A DNA stretch of 64,000 bases from Nitrospirales bacterium (GCA_022825885.1 JAJDVY010000013.1:1-64000), one strand, 5' to 3'; shown: positions 1 through 8,711, counted from the first letter of the stretch. Numbers and translations are program-made. The notes: generated from the letters alone by a model not told the origin.

Positions 1-3000
1 CTCGAGGGTCACGCTCCCTTCCGTCGGGATGACGACCTCCCGCGTGCCGGTCTGACCGGCCGCGGTATAGTCGCCGCTCTGGGTCACGGCGAGGCTCACC
101 GTCAGCGCCGCATGCGGCGCCGGGGTCGCCGTGAGGGTGAAGGTCGCCGGGGCTCCCTCCGTCACCCCGTTCCCGCCGGAGATGCCGATCACTGGATCGT
201 CATTGTCGCTCACGGCAACTGAGGCGGTATCGTCCGGAGAGTCCTCCACCGTGTAGCCCGTGCCGGCCTGGAGCATGGCCGTGATGCTACCGTCGGCCTT
301 GTCAGCCGTATCGTCGGTGGTAGTGACGGTGAATGTCGCCGTCCCGGACGTGCCCACGGTCACCGTCCTCGCCCCCGCCTGGCCCCCTGAGGCGAAGCTG
401 CCGCTGTCGGTCACGTCCACCGTAACCGTAATCTCGCCCTGCGGCGCGGGATTCGCGGTCAGCGTGAAACTCGCCGTACCGCCTTCCGTAATGCCCCCGC
501 CGCCCGCAATGCTCACCACCGGCGTGACCGCCAGCGGATCGTCATCGTCGGCAACCGCAACCGCCGCCGTGGCCGGGATGCCTACCGTGTACCCGGTCCC
601 GTCCGCCACCGTTGCGGACACATTGCCGTCGGGCTCGTCGATGCCGTCGTTCTCCGTCGCCAGGGTCAGCGTGGCCGAGGTCCGGCCCGCGAGGACCGTC
701 ACCGTCCGCATTCCTTCATCGCCCTGGGTCAGGAAATCACCCGCCGCGTCGTCATCCACGTTCACCGTCACCGCCAGGTCCGATGACGGCGCCGGGTTCG
801 AATGCACGGTGAACACCGCATCGCCGCCCTCGGTGATGCCGCTGCCCCCCGTGATCGTGATCCCGGGTTCGGGCTCAGGCTCGGGATTGACGCTGCCCGC
901 GTTCTCCAGGCACTCCAGCGCCTCCACCACTGGGTTCCAGCGGCCCGGCGAGTACTGCTCCCGCATCTGCTTCGCCCCCGCGACGTCCATCGCCGCGTGG
1001 CCGTTGTCGTCCCCGAACGCCGCCAGCACCTGCTTCCAGCGCGTCACGTGCGCATTGCCGTAGTGCGTCTCCCCGGCATAGCCCTCCACGGCCGGCTTCA
1101 CGTCCGCATAGCACGCGGACGGCGCAACAGTGTCCTGCGCCGCGGCGGACTGCGTCCCCGTGCCGCCCGGACCCACCTCGATGGTCGCCGTGCCCGCGAG
1201 GGCGTCGAACCGCTGCACATTGCCGTCTTCCCGGAACTCGGGCGTCACCGTCACCGTGAGGGTCATCGGCTCCGCCGCGTCGTGGTCGAACGTCCAGCTC
1301 GTGCCCGTGTGGCCGTTCGAGCCCTTCTGGATGTAGTTCCCCTGATACGCCAGGGCGCTGGTCGATTCGTACTCCACACGGTAGGACGTCGCGTGCGGAA
1401 CCGCGTCCCACGTCGCCCTCGCCGTGTTCCCGTCAACCGCCGTCACCTGCAGGTTGGTCACCGCCGTCGTGGGGACCTGATCGGCCTGGGACTGGTCCAT
1501 GGCCATCTGGAAGGCACTCCCCGTGTCACGGACCAGCACCGTGTGCCCGGACGGGCAGCTCGACGCCTTCCCGTCGTTCACGTTGAAACGGGTCCCGTAG
1601 GCCGGGTTATGAAGGGGGTTGCCGTTGCCGTCGGTGAGCGTCCGCCGGTGGTCCGTCGATGTCGGCGGCGCGTTTCCGGACGTCCCGCCGATCGTGTAGT
1701 CCCTGCCCGGACGCACCCAGGCGCAAAGATGGTAGTCCCCGGTCACGCCGTACGTGGGAACCCGGAACCAGGCGTCCGGGCCGGCCGTGATGATCGTGCT
1801 CGACCAGACTTCATTGGTCCAGGGAACCCGCGCCGCCACGTTGATGCGCCGCACACTGGACCCGCCCGGCGGAGTGGCGATCTTCACCCGGAAATCCGCG
1901 AACCCGCCCTCGTCCACCGCCCCGCCGGTACTGTCAATCGTCACCTCCGTGTCCGTCACCCCAAAGTCATCGTTCCTGATCGTGTAGGTCCCCGGATGGA
2001 CCTGTATCAACTCCCGATGCGCCGACGAAAGCAACTGCACGGTCAAGACCACCGTCTCGTCCGGCTCGGCGTCATTATCCCTCCTCACATCGATCTCGAT
2101 CCTGTCTGAGGAAAATCCATCCGAACCGAACCCTAGATTGCTCCGGCACCGGGCATTCACGGTGCCGCCACCGACGAGCAACCGGTAGTCCTCGCCCGCA
2201 CCCCAGGTGCCGTCGTGATCCCGGGTCGCCGTGCCGCCGGAAATGCATACATTGAAGGTGACCGGCCCCGAGATGTTGTACTTGGGGTTCTTGACCAGCT
2301 GCACCCTGATCTGCCGTCTGGTGGTGCTGGTTCTTCTTTCATTGGTGTCTTCGGAACCGGAATCGCTGTAGACGACTATAGAATGATGATAGAACGTCTT
2401 CCGGGGCGGGGGGGTGATCACCCGGGGCCGGTCGTCGTTCAGGATCGTGAAGGACTGCCGGGCGTTCGCGGCGGTCAGCCTGACCCCGTACTTCATCTGG
2501 CTGCGATCGGTGTAGTCGTAGGGAACATTATTACCGTAGGTACGACCGTCACCCAGGTAGATCAGAGGTTTGAGCTCCACGTCCACCTTCTCGTCCGGCT
2601 CCACATCCGTGTCGCCCAGTACCCGGATACCGATCAGGTCCCCCGTCGCGGTATTCGTCTGGCCCGCCCTGATGACCGACCTGTGACACGTGGGGCGGCC
2701 GTTCTGCACCACTCCCCCCTTGATCAACCGGAAGTCGTCGTTGCGGGTCGCATAGTTCTCGCCACCGGACGCGCTCGAGAAACAGAGCATGTAACCCACA
2801 TTGCCCGCCACCGACTGCGTCAAGGTCACCTGGAAAGTGTGGTCGGTGTGACCGCTGTCCCTCTCGCTCGCACTCGAAAAGGTCGACGCATTGAGTGCCA
2901 GATCCTGCGCCTGCGCCACGCCGACAACGCCCGGCAGCAGCGACAGACCCAAAAGGAACATAACCGCCAAACCCGACAAACGGCGCACAGTGCCAAGGCA

Positions 3001-3045
3001 AATGAAACACGAACAGAGGGAAGCCCCCAACATGGGAACGTTCAT
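1..3045 (-). CDS. Large secreted Calx-beta repeat protein, 5' part, runs off the left edge
   Basis: An uninterrupted minus-strand frame runs from ATG at 3045 to the window edge (1015 codons, no stop). A strong ribosome site (AGGAGA) lies just upstream. Residues 1-46 look like a long signal peptide ending in VVGVAQA, with likely cleavage before QDLA. Then follow Calx-beta-like modules with acidic D-D/N-D-D ends (about 47-480), a fibronectin type III domain (about 528-618), a Cys-containing segment from ACYADVKPAV (about 645-722), a PEPEPEPG linker and at least three classic Calx-beta repeats (GITEGG...F.L.A.PAP pattern, about 725-1015+). Such proteins are secreted or surface adhesins. The missing C-terminus could be a barrel like the one at 60636-64000, which is inference. 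Long open frames on the other strand here (for example 802-2109) are shadows of this biased coding sequence. Confidence 0.85.
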   Translation of the reverse strand, partial: MNVPMLGASLCSCFICLGTVRRLSGLAVMFLLGLSLLPGVVGVAQAQDLALNASTFSSASERDSGHTDHTFQVTLTQSVAGNVGYMLCFSSASGGENYATRNDDFRLIKGGVVQNGRPTCHRSVIRAGQTNTATGDLIGIRVLGDTDVEPDEKVDVELKPLIYLGDGRTYGNNVPYDYTDRSQMKYGVRLTAANARQSFTILNDDRPRVITPPPRKTFYHHSIVVYSDSGSEDTNERRTSTTRRQIRVQLVKNPKYNISGPVTFNVCISGGTATRDHDGTWGAGEDYRLLVGGGTVNARCRSNLGFGSDGFSSDRIEIDVRRDNDAEPDETVVLTVQLLSSAHRELIQVHPGTYTIRNDDFGVTDTEVTIDSTGGAVDEGGFADFRVKIATPPGGSSVRRINVAARVPWTNEVWSSTIITAGPDAWFRVPTYGVTGDYHLCAWVRPGRDYTIGGTSGNAPPTSTDHRRTLTDGNGNPLHNPAYGTRFNVNDGKASSCPSGHTVLVRDTGSAFQMAMDQSQADQVPTTAVTNLQVTAVDGNTARATWDAVPHATSYRVEYESTSALAYQGNYIQKGSNGHTGTSWTFDHDAAEPMTLTVTVTPEFREDGNVQRFDALAGTATIEVGPGGTGTQSAAAQDTVAPSACYADVKPAVEGYAGETHYGNAHVTRWKQVLAAFGDDNGHAAMDVAGAKQMREQYSPGRWNPVVEALECLENAGSVNPEPEPEPGITITGGSGITEGGDAVFTVHSNPAPSSDLAVTVNVDDDAAGDFLTQGDEGMRTVTVLAGRTSATLTLATENDGIDEPDGNVSATVADGTGYTVGIPATAAVAVADDDDPLAVTPVVSIAGGGGITEGGTASFTLTANPAPQGEITVTVDVTDSGSFASGGQAGARTVTVGTSGTATFTVTTTDDTADKADGSITAMLQAGTGYTVEDSPDDTASVAVSDNDDPVIGISGGNGVTEGAPATFTLTATPAPHAALTVSLAVTQSGDYTAAGQTGTREVVIPTEGSVTLE

Positions 3046-3142
3046 TTTGTGTTCTCCTCTTTTAAATTTGACTCCGGGAAATTGGATTAACGGAACCAAT
3101 TGATGGTTTACGCATTCTCCTGAATCGCTTGTTCCAAACGCA

Positions 3143-3354
3143 TCATCGGACTGATTTCGGACTTAAAATTACCATCTGGAAAATAGAGCAATACCAATAA
3201 TCGCTGCAGACGTAGACATGATGCTGATAAAGCGTCCGCGCCTGCGCCACGCCGGCAACGCCCGGCCGAGCTGGAGCGTTCCCATGCCGCCGACGATGCA
3301 TGCCGAGGCAATGCCCTGTACTCCCGCCTGTCTTTCGCGTCCGATTGCTGTCAT
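3143..3354 (-). pseudogene. Frameshifted remnant of a Calx-beta protein start
   Basis: ATG at 3354 follows an excellent ribosome site (GGAGG, 7 nt spacing) and begins a signal-peptide-like frame (MTAIGRERQAGVQGIASACI). The continuation that matches the neighbouring adhesin lies in another frame: PGVAGVAQARTLYQHH resembles LLPGVVGVAQAQDL at its signal-peptide end. The DNA there agrees at about 28 of 33 positions. The next stretch (3190-3235) resembles a different internal part of the adhesin gene (about 2355-2395, coding FYHHSIVVYSDS). The remnant is therefore a mosaic of two separated segments with a frameshift. It may be a decayed paralogue or a recombination scar. A short functional peptide is possible but less likely. 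Confidence 0.45.
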
Positions 3355-3424
3355 GGTCTGCCCTCCAGTGGGCACAGGTGCAGCATCCAAGGTACACAGC
3401 CGCACTCCCTGCGCCGATGAATAA

Positions 3425-3812
3425 GGCGCCTATTATTCATACTGAAAGATCAAGAATCAAGTTATTTATACTGAAAAGTCAAGAATCAAGTGCCGTGCCA
3501 TCGCCTTCACCGGGCTTGTCACCGCTGTCGGTCTGCCCTCATTCCCTTCGCGGGGTCCTACGCGACGTCCTACGCTAGGCCCGTTCGCTTCGCTTCCTTC
3601 GGCTTCGCTCAGGACAAGCAGGACAGGCAGGATAGGCAGGATAGGCAGGATAGCAGGACAAGCGGTGACGGAATGAGGGAAAGGGAAAGATAAAGATAAA
3701 GGCAAAGATAAAGGCAAAGACACTGGATCCCCGATCGGAGTCGGGGATGACAGGAGGGGGAGTCAAGGATGACAGGAGGAGAACAAAGAGGATGACAGGA
3801 GGGGAGCCTTCC
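3425..3812. repeat. Intergenic repeat cluster
   Basis: This stretch has no credible gene. It holds a direct duplication of a 20-odd-base segment around TCAAGAATCAAGT (3450-3490), a run of CAGGATAGG units (about 3618-3655), AAAGATAAAGGC units (about 3688-3716), the dispersed element head (CACTGGATCCCCGATCGG.. at 3721-3746), and three 22-23 bp tandem units carrying GGATGACAGGAGG (3743-3810) that abut the transporter stop codon. The head-plus-tail architecture recurs at 8221, 37725, 50260-50489 and 58130. Confidence 0.7.
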
Positions 3813-3817
3813 CCTTT

Positions 3818-5182
3818 TCAATACAGGCCAATGGCGTGGAGGAGGATAATTGATACCGCGATGGGGGCGACGATGCGGATTAAGACGTGCCAGAGGGCAT
3901 AGCCGGCTTCACTCTTCATGTCGAGTTCCTCCCGGCTCATGGTTTTCGACATCACCCAACCGGCAAAGAGGGCCATGCTGATCGCACCGATCGGCAGCAT
4001 GAGATTTGAGGTGAGAAAGTCGAGGTGTTCGAAGAAGTTCAATCCCAATACCTTGACGTCCGCCCAGACGTTGAACGACAAGACCGTGCCGAACCCTAAG
4101 AGCCACGTGGCCAGCCCGGTCCACAACGCGGCCGCGCGACGGGTCACGTTGAAATTTTCGATCAGCATGGTCACCGCGGGTTCGGTCAATGAAATGGCTG
4201 ACGTCCAGGCGGCAATCAGCAACAACACGAAAAAAAGCGTGCCGAACAACGTCCCGCCCGCCATGTGGCCGAACGCCACGGGAATGGTTTCAAAAATGAG
4301 CCTGGGCCCGGCTCCGGGTGCGAGACCGTTCGCAAAGACAATGGGAAAGATCGCCATGCCTGCGATCAGGGCCACCACCGTATCGGCCACGGCCACGGCG
4401 ATGGACGTGCCGGCAATGGACGTGTCTTTGGGAATGTAGGACCCATAGACCATGATGGTGCCCATGCCCAGGCTCAGGGTAAAAAACGCGTGCCCCAGGG
4501 CCGTGAGTACGCTGGTCCCCGACAGGTGGGTGACGTCCGGTGAGAATAAAAAAGTCAGCCCTTGCATGAAGTGGCCGGTCGTCATGGCATAGCCCAGAAG
4601 AATGAGCAACAGCACAACCAGCATCGGGATGAGAGCGGTGACGGCTTTTTCCAGTCCATTGCGTACCCCCCGGGCCACGATGACGATGGTGATGGCCATG
4701 AACGCCGTATGCCACCCCACCTGTGCCAAGGGGCTGCCGACAAAGTCTCCGAAAAGGCTCGTGGCCCCATCTCCGGTCAAGCCCGAGAAATCACCGATGG
4801 CGGCGTGAACAATATACCCGATGGTCCATCCGCCGATGACGCTGTAATACGACAGGATCAGGACGCCGGCCAGGGTGCCGGCCCACCCGATGAGTTGCCA
4901 GCCCTGGCTGGCGTTGGCTTCCCCCGCCAGCGTCCGCATGGTGTTGATCGGCGTTTGCCTGCCGCGACGTCCGAGCATCACCTCCGCCATCAGCAGTGGA
5001 ATGCCCAATCCCGCCACACAGAGGATATAGACCAGGACAAAGGCTCCGCCGCCGTTCTCCCCTGTAATGTAGGGAAATTTCCAGATATTGCCGAGGCCGA
5101 CGGCGGAGCCGGTCGCCGCCATGATAAAGGCTAAACGGGAAGACCATTGGCCGTGGATGGATTGTCGGTCACCTGTGCTCAT
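3818..5182 (-). CDS. Sodium-dependent transporter, NSS/SNF family
   Basis: A 454-residue integral membrane protein of the neurotransmitter:sodium symporter family (LeuT-like), which imports amino acids or other small amines with Na+. The N-terminus carries the family TM1 signature around GSAVGLGNIWKFPY and ENGGGAF in TM1-TM2. About 11-12 hydrophobic segments follow. The open frame extends upstream, but the start chosen is ATG 5182 (MSTGDRQS) because the upstream 57 residues are polar and basic with no family resemblance. The gene stands alone, divergent from the ThyX-like gene. The substrate cannot be told from sequence. Confidence 0.85.
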   Translation of the reverse strand: MSTGDRQSIHGQWSSRLAFIMAATGSAVGLGNIWKFPYITGENGGGAFVLVYILCVAGLGIPLLMAEVMLGRRGRQTPINTMRTLAGEANASQGWQLIGWAGTLAGVLILSYYSVIGGWTIGYIVHAAIGDFSGLTGDGATSLFGDFVGSPLAQVGWHTAFMAITIVIVARGVRNGLEKAVTALIPMLVVLLLILLGYAMTTGHFMQGLTFLFSPDVTHLSGTSVLTALGHAFFTLSLGMGTIMVYGSYIPKDTSIAGTSIAVAVADTVVALIAGMAIFPIVFANGLAPGAGPRLIFETIPVAFGHMAGGTLFGTLFFVLLLIAAWTSAISLTEPAVTMLIENFNVTRRAAALWTGLATWLLGFGTVLSFNVWADVKVLGLNFFEHLDFLTSNLMLPIGAISMALFAGWVMSKTMSREELDMKSEAGYALWHVLIRIVAPIAVSIILLHAIGLY

Positions 5183-5291
5183 CACCGCGCGCGCTTCGGT
5201 TTTTCCGGTGGATTTCCAGTGGGGGCTACTTCCCGGCCGGACCAGTTCCGGCCCGGGTCGTCCTCTGTGGCTTTTTTGGTGGTTGCGTTCG

Positions 5292-5320
5292 AGTGTAGAC
5301 ATCATGGCAAGTCGTTTCAA
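5292..5320 (-). promoter_or_regulatory. Possible sigma70 promoter for the NSS transporter
   Basis: On the minus strand TTGAAA (5320-5315) and TACACT (5297-5292) are separated by 17 nt. Transcription would start near 5285, about 100 nt before the transporter ATG. The -10 box is imperfect. Confidence 0.35.
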
Positions 5321-5366
5321 GAGATTTTTGTGGCGTTGTCCGGCAGCGGTCATGATCGCGCGCGAC

Positions 5367-5396
5367 TTGAGATTGGTTTGGCGGCCTGATTATAGT
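5367..5396 (+). promoter_or_regulatory. Probable sigma70 promoter for the ThyX-like gene
   Basis: TTGAGA (5367-5372), an 18 nt spacer and TATAGT (5391-5396) predict a start near 5403. This argues against the ATG at 5399 as the translation start and for GTG at 5444. Confidence 0.55.
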
Positions 5397-5443
5397 GAAT
5401 GGCTTCCGGCGGGGTGCGTGAAGCCGGAGCGTTTGGAGGAAAC

Positions 5444-6937
5444 GTGACCGTCGAGAAAAAACCCGCGCGCCGGGTGATCGTCCTTGCGCCGATGCCGCCT
5501 GAGAAGGCGGCCTATGCCCTGGCCCGGTACAGCCGTTCCCCGGATTCCATTGAAGACAGTTTGCGGTGGGTCCATGGGCACTCGTCCGGGAAGTTTTGGG
5601 AACAGTTTTATTTTGCCTATGGCCATGCGTCCATCGCCGACCTGGGGCACGTGACCGTGTGCCTGGAAGGCATTTCCGAACTGGCGGCCATTCGTCTGGA
5701 AGATGAACCGCTGTGGGATGGACAGGCCAAATCCAGCCGGTATCAGAACTTTGCCGTGTCCGGCTGTTACGTGCCGTCAACCATCCGTGATTCCGAACCC
5801 GAGGCGTTCTATCGCGGGATTCTCGGCAGCCTGTTCAATCTCTATCGTACCTTCCATGATCCGCTGCTGGACCATTTGCAACGACGCTATCCCAGACCCG
5901 ATTCCATGAGCGAGGCGAATTACGGGCGAACTTTGGCCGCGCGCGTGTACGATATCACCCGGTACCTGCTGCCCCTGGCCTCCACGACGAACGTCGGAGA
6001 AGTGGTCAGTATCAGGACGCTGGAAAAACAAATGACCCGGTTCCTGTCGACGCAACTGCCCGAACTTCAGGCTCTCGGGCAAGAATTGCAGGAAGCCTGT
6101 GCCAGAGCTCCTTCCAACGTGTGGGGAGAGTTGTGCGGGGAGCCCGTCACGCCCGCGGAACCGTTGGCGCCGACGTTGGCCCGTCACGCCAAGGCCAACG
6201 AATACCAAACGGAGGTCTACCGGGACCTGTCCCGGCACGCCAAGAAGATCTTTCGCAAGGCAGGCTTGGATCAACCGTCGGCCTGGGCCGGCCAAACGGT
6301 GCCGGTTGATCTCCTCGAACCGCATTCGCTGATGGACGAACTGGTCACGAGTCTGTTGTATCGCGTGAGTCAGGCGCCGTATCGCCGGATTTTGGAATTG
6401 GTGCGGGACTGGCCGGAGAAGGACAAGCGGGAAATCCTTGACGTGGCGTTGCGCCGTCGCGGGTCCCATGACGAATTGATCAAGGAATTTCGGTGCGGCT
6501 ATCCTCTCATCTTCGACGTGTTGATGGACATCGGGGGGTGGCGGGACTTGCACCGGCATCGACGATGCCAGCAGATCCAGCAGAACTTTACCACCGTGCA
6601 CGGCTACGAGATCCCGTCCCCGTTGTATGAGGCCGAACTGGACCGGGAATATCACATGGCGATGGACGCGGTTCAACAGGATATCGAACGGCTGCGGGGC
6701 ATGGACCAGGAAGCCTCGATTTACGCGATCCCCTTCGGGTTCAGGGTTCGGTGTGTCTTTAAAATGGACTATGCCCAGGCGGAATACATGTGTCAGCTCC
6801 GGTCAGGGGTCAAAGGCCATTGGTCCTACCGCACGGTGGCCTGGGAGATGAAACGGCAAATCATGAAACAGTATCCTCACCTGGGCGAATTGATTGCCGC
6901 CACCCCGCCCGACGTCGAGGATACGCTGACGCGCTGA
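5444..6937 (+). CDS. ThyX-like protein with two tandem ThyX folds
   Basis: A 497-residue protein related to FAD-dependent thymidylate synthase, about twice the length of classical ThyX (220-250 aa). The first half has the ThyX hallmark YGHASIADLGHVTVCLEGIS and a KSSRYQNF segment. The second half has a second motif-like stretch RDLHRHRRCQQIQQNFT. Classical ThyX carries RHRxxSxNExSxR; here the elements are split and diverged, so whether it makes dTMP is uncertain. The double form occurs in several phyla, usually annotated as thymidylate synthase. GTG 5444 is preferred (GGAGG just upstream; a promoter -10 box covers the region before ATG 5399). Followed by two palindromes and the TPR gene. Confidence 0.7.
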   Translation: MTVEKKPARRVIVLAPMPPEKAAYALARYSRSPDSIEDSLRWVHGHSSGKFWEQFYFAYGHASIADLGHVTVCLEGISELAAIRLEDEPLWDGQAKSSRYQNFAVSGCYVPSTIRDSEPEAFYRGILGSLFNLYRTFHDPLLDHLQRRYPRPDSMSEANYGRTLAARVYDITRYLLPLASTTNVGEVVSIRTLEKQMTRFLSTQLPELQALGQELQEACARAPSNVWGELCGEPVTPAEPLAPTLARHAKANEYQTEVYRDLSRHAKKIFRKAGLDQPSAWAGQTVPVDLLEPHSLMDELVTSLLYRVSQAPYRRILELVRDWPEKDKREILDVALRRRGSHDELIKEFRCGYPLIFDVLMDIGGWRDLHRHRRCQQIQQNFTTVHGYEIPSPLYEAELDREYHMAMDAVQQDIERLRGMDQEASIYAIPFGFRVRCVFKMDYAQAEYMCQLRSGVKGHWSYRTVAWEMKRQIMKQYPHLGELIAATPPDVEDTLTR

Positions 6938-7024
6938 GTAGGGAACAACGATCGTTGTTCCCTACGGTGATGAGAGAACGGGTGAGGGGTGCGTCGCAGG
7001 GAACAACGATCGTTGTTCCCTGCG
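6938..7024. repeat. Two near-identical perfect palindromes in direct repeat
   Basis: Palindrome 1 (6938-6965, 28 bp) and palindrome 2 (6995-7024, 30 bp) share the core GGAACAACGATCGTTGTTCC with no loop. Each is followed by CGGTGATGAGAGAA then CGGGT, so the repeated unit is about 45 bp. They start right after the ThyX-like stop and end 23 nt before the TPR start. No T-tract follows, so they are not typical intrinsic terminators. A REP/BIME-like element, a protein-binding site or an mRNA processing structure are all possible. Confidence 0.85.
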
Positions 7025-7047
7025 GTGATGAGAGAAACGGGTAAGCG

Positions 7048-8073
7048 ATGAGCGAAGAACAGACGATCGAACAAGCCGTGCTGCGAGGGGATTGGGACGC
7101 GGTGCTCGATGCCGCGACTGCCTGGACGCAGGATGAGACCGCGGGACCCAGGGCGTTTTTTGCCTTGAACGTCGTGTATCTGTTGAAAGGCGAGTTTGCC
7201 CTGGCGTGGAAGATGTATGCGAAGTCGTTACAGGAGGAGGCGGATATTGCGAACGTCCGTGAATGGGTCGATCGCCTGAGCCGGACTTATCCGGAGGAGG
7301 GCCGCGCGCACTTGCTGCATGGGATGTTTCTGGCGCAGTCCGGCCAATCCGAGCAATCGATTGCCCGTTATCACAAGGCCATGGAATTGGCCCCGGATTC
7401 GCCTTTCCCCCATTTTTTCCTGGCGCAAATCCATCAACGGATGGCCCAAACGGATAAGGCGATCAAGGCCTATCGCCAAGCCGTCAAATTGGATCCGGCT
7501 TATACGGCCGCCCGGTTGAACCTGGGCGCGGCCTACCAGGAGCACGGCCAGTTGGAAATGGCCATTCCCCAGTATCGCGAACTGATTAAACTCGCGCCCG
7601 GGGATCCCTTGGGCTACGTGAATTTGGCCTGTGCGTTGGCCGAACAGGGGAAGATCGACGCGGCCATTCGTGAATATAAAACCGCGGTGCAATTGAATCC
7701 GGAAGATTACGAAGTCCACTATGCGCTGGCCGGGGTCTATGACCAAAAAGGCCGGCACGACCTTGCCTTGCGGGAATACCGGGAAGCCTTACGCCTCAAC
7801 CCGGAGTTCGGACCCGCGGCCACCGAAGTCGGGTGGATGTTATTGGACAAGGGCCAGGTCGATGCGGCGCTCGACAGTTTCAGCGTGGCGATCAAAGCCG
7901 ACCCCAACGACGCGAGGGCGACGTTCGGCGTGGGGCGGGTCTATGATCTCAAACGGAAACCCGCCATCGCGGGAGATCATTATCAACAGGCTCTGCAACT
8001 GGAAAAGGATCCTGTCAAGAAAACCGCCATCCTGAATTTTATCGACAAGATCGTCGGCGGGTATCACGATTGA
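7048..8073 (+). CDS. TPR repeat protein
   Basis: A 341-residue soluble-looking protein composed almost wholly of tetratricopeptide repeats. About seven or eight 34-residue units are visible from residue ~30 to ~330, each with the W/L-G-Y-A-P pattern (for example AIKAYRQAVKLDP, AIREYKTAVQLNP, ALREYREALRLNP). No signal peptide or membrane segment is visible. TPR proteins are scaffolds for protein complexes; the partner is unknown. It lies downstream of the ThyX-like gene across the palindromes, possibly in the same transcript. Its ribosome site is weak. Confidence 0.8.
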   Translation: MSEEQTIEQAVLRGDWDAVLDAATAWTQDETAGPRAFFALNVVYLLKGEFALAWKMYAKSLQEEADIANVREWVDRLSRTYPEEGRAHLLHGMFLAQSGQSEQSIARYHKAMELAPDSPFPHFFLAQIHQRMAQTDKAIKAYRQAVKLDPAYTAARLNLGAAYQEHGQLEMAIPQYRELIKLAPGDPLGYVNLACALAEQGKIDAAIREYKTAVQLNPEDYEVHYALAGVYDQKGRHDLALREYREALRLNPEFGPAATEVGWMLLDKGQVDAALDSFSVAIKADPNDARATFGVGRVYDLKRKPAIAGDHYQQALQLEKDPVKKTAILNFIDKIVGGYHD

Positions 8074-8138
8074 GGCAGGCGGGTATCCTGCAAACATGAT
8101 ACGGCTGTCATTCCAAGCGAAATACCAGAATGGTCATC

Positions 8139-8399
8139 CTTGTATGTGTTCATTTATTCCCTTCGCTCAGGACAGGCAGGGCAGGCAGGGCAGGCGTTGA
8201 CAAGATTCATTGTCTCTTTCTGTCATCCCCGACCCCGATCGGGGATCCAGTGTCTTTGGTTTTTCCTTTATTCGCAAGGCAAAAGACCCTGGATTCCCGA
8301 TTAAAGATGTCGGGAATGACCGAAAGAGAGGTCAGGGGTCCAGCGTCTTTGGTTTTGTCTTTCCGTCACTCTGTCAACGAATTACTGAACACATACAAG
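8139..8399. repeat. Composite dispersed element bounded by 14 bp inverted repeats
   Basis: CTTGTATGTGTTCA (8139-8152) and its exact complement TGAACACATACAAG (8386-8399) bracket 261 bp. Inside is an inverted copy of the dispersed head (TCCCCGACCCCGATCGGGGA, 8227-8246), its tail including CAAGATTCATTGTCTCTTTC, a GGCAGG tandem run (about 8173-8194) and a second variant with TTCCCGATTAAAGATGTCGG. The same tail and the same 14-mer occur at 58181-58236. No transposase is encoded. Open frames across this region are products of the repeat, not genes. Confidence 0.65.
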
Positions 8400-8444
8400 A
8401 ATGACAAATCACAGAAAGAGAATGTTCAGGGCTTGGATGCAGGG

Positions 8445-8711
8445 TCAGAGTTCCTGAATGGATTGCCGGAGCATGGAAAGCTGTTCGGACGAATTCCCGG
8501 TTTTTTCCAATTCCGTTTTGAGTTGGTCTCTGAGGTATGAGGAGTAGCCTACCCGGTCCAGGAAGAATTCCAGAAACGGGCCTGACAACGTGCTTTCCTG
8601 CTTCAAGGCTTCCACGTCCTCGTCACTGACCGGCACGTACGTGCTTCCGATATGCAGGATGACTTTGTAATAGTCGCCTTCACCGCGACGTTCGAAACGT
8701 ACCCCGTTCAT
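8445..8711 (-). CDS. Small conserved-looking hypothetical protein
   Basis: An 88-residue acidic protein (MNGVRFERRGEGDYYKVIL...) of unrecognised family. It has a beta-rich first half and a helical C-terminus (LRDQLKTELEKTG..LSMLRQSIQEL), with no signal peptide or membrane segment. ATG 8711 is chosen; GGAGGAG lies about 14 nt upstream, rather far. ATG 8753 would add 14 residues (MGVILTTGG) without a ribosome site. It is isolated between the repeat element and serC on the opposite strand. The codon pattern looks genuine, but function is unknown. Confidence 0.5.
   Translation of the reverse strand: MNGVRFERRGEGDYYKVILHIGSTYVPVSDEDVEALKQESTLSGPFLEFFLDRVGYSSYLRDQLKTELEKTGNSSEQLSMLRQSIQEL

Noticed and set aside
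802-2109. 435-residue open frame on the plus strand and other long plus-strand frames at 260-1063 and 2215-3090
   Set aside because: They are antisense to a continuous adhesin frame with signal peptide and domain repeats, and their translations are Arg/Val-rich low-complexity sequence without recognisable domains.
5226-5780. 184-residue minus-strand frame between the transporter and ThyX-like genes
   Set aside because: Two thirds of it is antisense to the ThyX-like gene and the rest covers the promoter region.
6938-7024. Intrinsic terminators
   Set aside because: The palindromes have no loop and no following T-tract on either side.
8130-8540. Open frame of 136 residues across the repeat region
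   Set aside because: It is encoded mostly by the dispersed repeat, lacks a ribosome site and overlaps the end of the minus-strand small gene.
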